Assembly (NCBI GenBank): GCA_012841225.1
Contig: DUVD01000111.1
Coordinates: forward strand, 1 to 7,606
Source of the DNA: Fibrobacter sp.
Lineage (GTDB): Bacteria > Fibrobacterota > Fibrobacteria > Fibrobacterales > Fibrobacteraceae
DNA length: 7,606 nucleotides
Direction of reading: 5' to 3'
The notes under the pieces are model-generated. The model saw nothing but the letters and a program-made list of their open reading frames with translations, was not told where the DNA came from and made no database searches. Below are positions 6,823 to 7,606 of the stretch, piece after piece. How positions within the stretch are numbered: position 1 is the stretch's first letter; each line of letters begins with the position of its first letter. The translations under genes were made by a program, and so were the position numbers.

Positions 6823-7074
6823 CTATTTTTTTAAAATAATCGATTCGTCGATCAATAAAACGGGAATGCCTTCTACTACAGGATAAGCGCGAGTTCCATC
6901 TGCAGTGACTAATAAACTTTCTAAAACTGTCGCCACTAATGAGCCCGAGAAGTTTTTCACTGACTTCTCAGTAATTCTTTGGTTTATTTCCTTTAATAAA
7001 GCTTCGTCGGCCTCTTGAAGAGGAAGCTTTGTTTCTGGGCAACAGAGTATTTGGAGCAAATCCGGGTCTATCAT
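6823..7074 (-). CDS. Small Trm112/YcaR-like (UPF0434-type) protein
   Basis: This 83-residue protein has the family's beginning and end: MIDPDLLQILCCPETKLPL (residues 1-19) and the C-terminal block RAYPVVEGIPVLLIDESI (62-79), comparable to AFPLRDGIPVLL in E. coli YcaR. Between them is a longer helical insert (about 24-50) than in YcaR. The usual zinc-type C-P-x-C is replaced by C-C-P-E-T and no second cysteine pair is present, so normal zinc binding is unlikely. I recall similar cysteine-poor members with CCPET-type starts from other bacteria, so this is probably a subfamily and not a broken gene. In eukaryotes and archaea Trm112 activates methyltransferases; the role here is unknown. Its stop codon touches the ribosome binding site of the TPR gene eight bases before that gene's ATG, so the two are probably cotranscribed. 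Confidence 0.8.
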   Translation of the reverse strand: MIDPDLLQILCCPETKLPLQEADEALLKEINQRITEKSVKNFSGSLVATVLESLLVTADGTRAYPVVEGIPVLLIDESIILKK

Positions 7075-7135
7075 AAAGCCTTTCTTTTCATATACTTATG
7101 AATAAAATAACATCTTTTAAAAAAAATGCACGTCA

Positions 7136-7606
7136 CTAATCGAGGTATTTTAAGTTTACTAGAGCAAAATCATTCTTTTTCTCACTATCTATTAGTAAAA
7201 ATAGCTTTAATGAGAGTTCTTGGAATATTTTTTTATCTACAACTTCTCTAAAACCAGAACTATTGGAGAAAATTAACAATTCTCGACAACCCGTTCTCTC
7301 GCAAATACTACGCATATCCGAAATATTACCGAGCAAGTGAATTTTATTGTCAACAGACACTTCGTTAGGGTCATTGCTGACACAACCTAAGATCTCCATC
7401 CCTGGTATTAAATCGTATTGATCAAACCAGCGATGAAGGGAATCCGAAGTACCTCCGACAATAATAGAGCGGTGTCTTTTCTTAGAGAAAATACGGTAAA
7501 AATACTGTCCCCAAAACCAAAGTCGGCGCCAAAATAACACGCCCCCTAATGCCAAAAATATGGAGAGCACAAATTCAGAAGATTCTTTCATATAGAAATG
7601 AGCGAA
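7136..7606 (-). CDS. Membrane-anchored CoA_binding_3-like Rossmann protein, related to N-terminal half of sugar-phosphate transferases (5' end probably outside window)
   Basis: A hydrophobic segment (FVLSIFLALGGVLFWRRLWF) leads through a basic stretch (KKRHR) into RSIIVGGTSDS, a Rossmann-type glycine-rich turn. This is followed by GMEILGCVSNDP, IHLLGNISDMRSI and CRELLIFSN. The order matches the last membrane helix plus CoA_binding_3-type domain of WbaP/WcaJ-like polyprenyl-phosphate sugar-phosphate transferases. The frame ends at TAG right after this domain, so the catalytic transferase domain is absent. An ATG at 7591 would give 151 residues, but it has no Shine-Dalgarno and the frame stays open to the window edge (preceded by FAHFY). 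More membrane helices upstream are therefore likely. The substrate and function are unknown. Sixty-one bases separate it from the Trm112-like gene. Confidence 0.62.
   Translation of the reverse strand, partial: FAHFYMKESSEFVLSIFLALGGVLFWRRLWFWGQYFYRIFSKKRHRSIIVGGTSDSLHRWFDQYDLIPGMEILGCVSNDPNEVSVDNKIHLLGNISDMRSICERTGCRELLIFSNSSGFREVVDKKIFQELSLKLFLLIDSEKKNDFALVNLKYLD

Noticed and set aside
7075..7135. Promoter or terminator in the 61-base gap before the Trm112-like gene
   Set aside because: The gap is AT-rich with a run of eight T on the minus strand, but no stable stem precedes it and no convincing -35/-10 pair is visible.
7075..7140. A frameshift that would restore the missing transferase domain after the Rossmann protein
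   Set aside because: Reading the bases past the stop gives no transferase-like residues, and the next gene starts only 61 bases on with an unrelated product.

Overview
All seven genes supported here lie on the minus strand, so the biological reading order runs from high to low coordinates. The organism looks like an AT-rich Gram-negative (diderm) bacterium. It encodes a signal-peptide-bearing outer-membrane beta-barrel protein, a type IV pilus retraction ATPase and a hexameric-type citrate synthase. I cannot place it taxonomically with confidence. An FCB-group, Fibrobacterota-like or deltaproteobacteria-like lineage would fit the TPR, Trm112-like and PilT combination, but that is only an impression.

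Layout in transcription order. (1) 7606-7136: the end of a membrane-anchored Rossmann protein that resembles the N-terminal half of polyprenyl-phosphate sugar-phosphate transferases. It stops before any catalytic domain, and its 5' end is probably outside the window. (2) 7074-6823: a small Trm112/YcaR-like protein with an incomplete cysteine set. (3) 6814-4925: a 629-residue protein with TPR ends and a long acidic middle. The middle carries six spaced copies of a V-x-x-[SA]-F-x-x-[IL]-F(-G) motif and one recent 63-bp tandem duplication. (4) 4925-3825: PilT, whose start codon overlaps the TPR stop codon as TAATG. An intrinsic terminator overlaps its last codons. (5) 3638-2358: citrate synthase GltA, behind its own likely promoter in a 186-bp intergenic region with two inverted repeats. 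(6) 2263-770: a Wzi-like outer-membrane beta-barrel protein. (7) 764-1: the first 254 residues of a U32-family tRNA hydroxylation protein close to TrhP (YegQ), cut by the window edge.

Genes 2-4 are tightly packed and probably cotranscribed, which ties the repeat-bearing TPR protein to PilT and hence to pilus retraction. The gltA gene forms a new unit after the terminator. The OMP and trhP genes are separated by only five bases and are probably cotranscribed. No gene-free stretch exceeds 300 bases, and I saw no tRNA, rRNA, CRISPR array or insertion sequence.

The most noteworthy feature is the acidic multi-motif TPR protein translationally coupled to PilT. Its architecture recalls polar hub proteins such as FimV/HubP by analogy, although it shows no LysM domain or membrane anchor.
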